A stretch of DNA of 25,946 bases. It comes from a virus. Of this stretch, positions 23,857-25,946 are shown piece by piece. Position 1 is the first letter of the stretch. Every line of letters begins with the position of its first letter. Below the pieces are notes generated by a model. It was not told where the DNA came from. It worked only from the letters and a program-made list of their open reading frames with translations, and did not search any database. The stretch covers positions 11,918 through 37,863 of the IMG/VR virus record IMGVR_UViG_3300002514_000087, one strand, 5' to 3'. Both the position numbers and the translations under genes were made by a program.

Positions 23857-25095
23857 TTATTTAATGCCTGCCAACTTCTTCATCTTACTAAAGAAAGGGT
23901 CGGAAGTTTGGCTTTCGTTTAAGTTTTGTCTCCGATTAAGCATACCAGACAAATTCCCTTGACGATTAACGGACTCGCTCAGTGATTGTGGACCTTTTTT
24001 GATTTTTGATCCCACTGTCGTCCTTAATGTCTCGCAAAGATGTTTGGCTTCTTTCGGTGACTCCGCTTTAGAGATGGCTTCGACAATTTTATCTTTTTGT
24101 CGCTCATTCAAGGAGGCATCTGTTAAAGTGCGGTTTTGATAGAGAAGCTTTGCGTTTGAAAGCAAAGTCTCTTCCAGTTTATCGCTTAAGTTATAAACGA
24201 TTGACTCAAGTTTTTGGTTTTGAGTCATTAATAAATCAATTGTTTCTTCAAGTTGACGGCCGGCTTCAGGATATCCTTCTTCGTCATCCTCATCATCTTC
24301 GGCTTCATCTTCTTGTTCTTCAGGATAAAGGTTGTCGGCAATCTCTTGGTAGTCTTGCTCTTCTTCGTTTTCAAACGATGCGGTTGTTACCCAACCTGCT
24401 TTTTGAGCGCCACCTGTTGGTCCGCCTGGGCCAATCTTTTCCTCTAGGGTTTCTGTATTATATTCTGATAGTAAATTTAGAAGTTCCTCTAGTTGAAGAT
24501 CTTCTTCATCTGAGGTTTCTTCGGGGGCTCCAAGGATTTCTTCTTCTCCTTCGAGGTCCATCGCCATGTCTTCTATAGAGTTAAAGTCGGTCTCGTCGGC
24601 AGAAGCGCCGTCAAGTTCGTCTTCCATTTCTTTTTCCAATTGAGCCAAGTCAATTTCGAGATCTCCCTCAAGTGACTCTACATCAATACTTAAAGACACT
24701 GGGGTTTCTGGATTGGTCGTGGGATTAGCTGCAAACGGAGCAGTAATCGTAGCGTTGGGTGATTCACCGCCCATTGCGCCGGAAGTTCCCATATCCATCT
24801 CTTCTTCTTGGAGAATGTCTGATTCAGACAAATCCGAGAGCTCTCCTTCGCTTACCACAAAAGGCTTCCCTCCAGCTTCAACAACAGTAACATTTCCCGA
24901 GGCATCGGCACCGTGGACGACCTCGACGACTCTACCTTCATATTTCATCTTTGAAGGGGTATCTTCCAACATTGCTTCAACAGCTTCTTTTATTTGTGGC
25001 GCGTATTTTTCAATCAATGACTGTTCAGCGTTTTTTAAGGCTGCCTCTCGAAGCGCTGCTGCGTCGACGATTGCTTGTTCTAACATGCTCGACAT
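23857..25095 (-). CDS. Prohead core scaffold protein (gp22-like), 412 aa
   Basis: The N-terminus (MLEQAIVDAAALREAALKNAEQ) is helical and resembles marine T4-type scaffold proteins. A long acidic middle (about residues 75-280, with runs such as EEEQDYQEIADNLYPEEQEDEAEDDEDDEE split by short linkers) gives way to a helical, more basic C-terminus (QLEETIDLLMTQNQKLESIVYNLS, coiled-coil-like) ending FFSKMKKLAGIK. In T4, gp22 fills the prohead core and is degraded by the gp21 protease. It is larger than T4 gp22 (269 aa), mostly through the acidic insert. AGGAG lies 8 nt before the ATG, next to a palindrome in the leader. Position directly before gp23 matches T4. The protease and portal genes are not in the window. 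Confidence 0.85.
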   Translation of the reverse strand: MSSMLEQAIVDAAALREAALKNAEQSLIEKYAPQIKEAVEAMLEDTPSKMKYEGRVVEVVHGADASGNVTVVEAGGKPFVVSEGELSDLSESDILQEEEMDMGTSGAMGGESPNATITAPFAANPTTNPETPVSLSIDVESLEGDLEIDLAQLEKEMEDELDGASADETDFNSIEDMAMDLEGEEEILGAPEETSDEEDLQLEELLNLLSEYNTETLEEKIGPGGPTGGAQKAGWVTTASFENEEEQDYQEIADNLYPEEQEDEAEDDEDDEEGYPEAGRQLEETIDLLMTQNQKLESIVYNLSDKLEETLLSNAKLLYQNRTLTDASLNERQKDKIVEAISKAESPKEAKHLCETLRTTVGSKIKKGPQSLSESVNRQGNLSGMLNRRQNLNESQTSDPFFSKMKKLAGIK

Positions 25096-25107
25096 TCAAT
25101 TATCTCC

Positions 25108-25121
25108 TAATAGTACTATTA
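25108..25121. other. Perfect 14-bp palindrome abutting the scaffold ribosome site
   Basis: TAATAGTACTATTA is identical on both strands and shares its last base with the AGGAG ribosome site of the scaffold gene. If transcription starts about 7 nt below L5, this would be the very 5' end of the mRNA, able to form a 5-bp hairpin with a GTAC loop. Confidence 0.6.
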
Positions 25122-25128
25122 TTCTTAA

Positions 25129-25136
25129 TAAATAGT
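25129..25136 (-). promoter_or_regulatory. Putative late promoter L5 (ACTATTTA)
   Basis: ACTATTTA followed by TTAAG, 33 nt before the scaffold start codon, in the gap after the C1q-like gene. A sigma-70-like pair, TTGACA (25147-25142) and AATAAT (25123-25118) with an 18-nt spacer, overlaps it. Confidence 0.55.
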
Positions 25137-25167
25137 GTTCTTGTCAAGAAAAGGAACAAATGGCTTA

Positions 25168-25905
25168 TTAGAGTTTTTGTATGGTGAGATAACTGAGGTG
25201 AGGTTCGTGTCTGATACTAGTTCCACTCTCGGTTCCGGTGCGAATATTTCTAAATGTGATCTTCACCTCATCGCTACCACTTAAGTGGGCTACTCGGTCT
25301 AATCGATGTGTGTGTGCGGTGACGCCTGTTCCAAGCGCTGCAGGAAACATATTTCGAAAGGCGATGGCACCAAATGATTCTGACCAATCTGTCGAAGATG
25401 AAATTCTTACCTGATATTGAGTAGTATCAGTATTTGCGTTTTGTTGATATAGGGTAAGGTTTATAAAATAAAAACCTTCTTCCGGCGCCGTGAAAGTGTA
25501 GTTTGAAGTATTAAAGTCACTACCGCCAAAGGTGCTCTTTAGAATACTATTAAATGGAACAGTTTGGAATTCGTTATCACCGGAAGTATCATAAGCAAAA
25601 TCGGAAGAGAGGTGTACCATTAAAACTTCTGAATTGGCGCTGGCACCACCGGGATCAACCCAAGATACTGCTCCGGCGCCGTCTGTGGCAAGTACCTGAT
25701 CTCTATTTCCATCTGAGTGAGGGAACGTGAACGCTTCATTAAAGGTTACTTGACCCTGAGACCCAGAAATTTTCAATCGAGTAGATCCACCCGTCTGTAG
25801 GTCTATACGATCTTCCTCAAAGTCGATTTTGGTGTTGCCATCAGAATCATCTTCCCCAATGATATCTCCAAAAACTCTTTTCCCTTTAGAATACAAATAA
25901 GACAT
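25168..25905 (-). CDS. C1q/TNF-like virion surface protein, 245 aa
   Basis: The start at 25905 (MSYLYSKGKRVFG) has GGAGGAG directly upstream; an earlier in-frame ATG at 25938 has no such site. Residues 1-90 hold a short strand-rich stalk with phage-structural features (IDLQTGGSTRLKISGSQGQV, and DQVLATDGAGAVSWVDPGG, a pattern common in phage fibre proteins). Residues about 92-245 read as a C1q/TNF jelly roll: FQTVPFNSI, NYTFTAPEEGFYFINLTLYQ and, near the end, HLSGSDEVKITFRN and SYLTIQKL. Such domains trimerise and bind ligands. It is probably a head decoration or fibre tip protein, encoded just ahead of the scaffold gene, where T4 has its portal and protease genes. Confidence 0.75.
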   Translation of the reverse strand: MSYLYSKGKRVFGDIIGEDDSDGNTKIDFEEDRIDLQTGGSTRLKISGSQGQVTFNEAFTFPHSDGNRDQVLATDGAGAVSWVDPGGASANSEVLMVHLSSDFAYDTSGDNEFQTVPFNSILKSTFGGSDFNTSNYTFTAPEEGFYFINLTLYQQNANTDTTQYQVRISSSTDWSESFGAIAFRNMFPAALGTGVTAHTHRLDRVAHLSGSDEVKITFRNIRTGTESGTSIRHEPHLSYLTIQKL

Positions 25906-25946
25906 AATTTTTCTCCTCCCAATAATTAGCAAACACAAAAGAAAAC

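Noticed and set aside
25118-25147. Sigma-70-like boxes TTGACA and AATAAT before the scaffold gene as a fifth early promoter.
   Set aside because: The spacer is 18 nt, the -10 differs, and none of the conserved spacer bases of P1-P4 are present; the late-type word fits the gene better.
1-25946. tRNA genes, CRISPR arrays, insertion sequences, integrase or attachment sites.
   Set aside because: None could be recognised on reading both strands; the non-coding gaps are short and are accounted for by promoters, terminators and leaders.

Overview
This window looks like part of a large-genome, T4-type contractile-tailed phage (myovirus), probably marine, with an AT-rich genome. Every gene I can support is on the minus strand, so transcription runs from high to low coordinates. 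The diagnosis rests on a T4-like structural set in nearly T4 order: prohead scaffold (gp22-like), major capsid protein (gp23-like), neck and tail-completion proteins (gp13-, gp14-, gp15-like), tail sheath (gp18-like), two tail tube paralogues (gp19-like), a gp26-like tail assembly protein, tape measure protein, and baseplate proteins including a LysM protein (gp53-like). All family calls are from reading the sequence; no database search was possible. Clear Shine-Dalgarno sites and perfect TTGACA/TATATT promoters suggest a bacterial host with a conventional sigma-70.

Right and centre (about 3.0-25.9 kb) is the late virion region. An 8-base word, ACTATTTA on the coding strand, occurs five times, each 21-34 nt before a start codon and with no -35 box. 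It is a candidate late promoter and divides the region into units: (i) scaffold + capsid, ended by a UUCG-loop terminator; (ii) a lone lysine-rich, histone-H1-like small protein with its own terminator; (iii) gp13-14-15; (iv) sheath, tube, tube, gp26-like with a probable frameshifted extension; (v) a small protein, tape measure, baseplate proteins, an 1808-residue hub-like protein ending in an SGNH esterase domain, and an unassigned 399-residue protein. A C1q-like protein lies upstream of the scaffold at the right edge.

Left (1-3.0 kb) is a differently regulated, probably early, accessory region. Four copies of a near-identical sigma-70 promoter (TTGACA, 17-nt spacer with a conserved sequence, TATATT) occur here, two with a perfect stem-loop directly upstream, like the mobile early-promoter/stem-loop (PeSL) cassettes known in T4-type phages. 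They drive a tightly coupled operon of a compact family A DNA polymerase core, an SH3-like small protein, a divergent tubulin/FtsZ-like protein and an orphan 137-residue protein. After that come a previously uncalled 30-residue lipoprotein and the start of a gene cut by the window edge.

The most interesting points are the polymerase-plus-tubulin operon, the tiny lipoprotein, the putative programmed frameshift in the tail assembly gene, and the two distinct promoter families. No tRNA, CRISPR array, IS element or integrase was seen, and there is no gene-free stretch over 300 bases.
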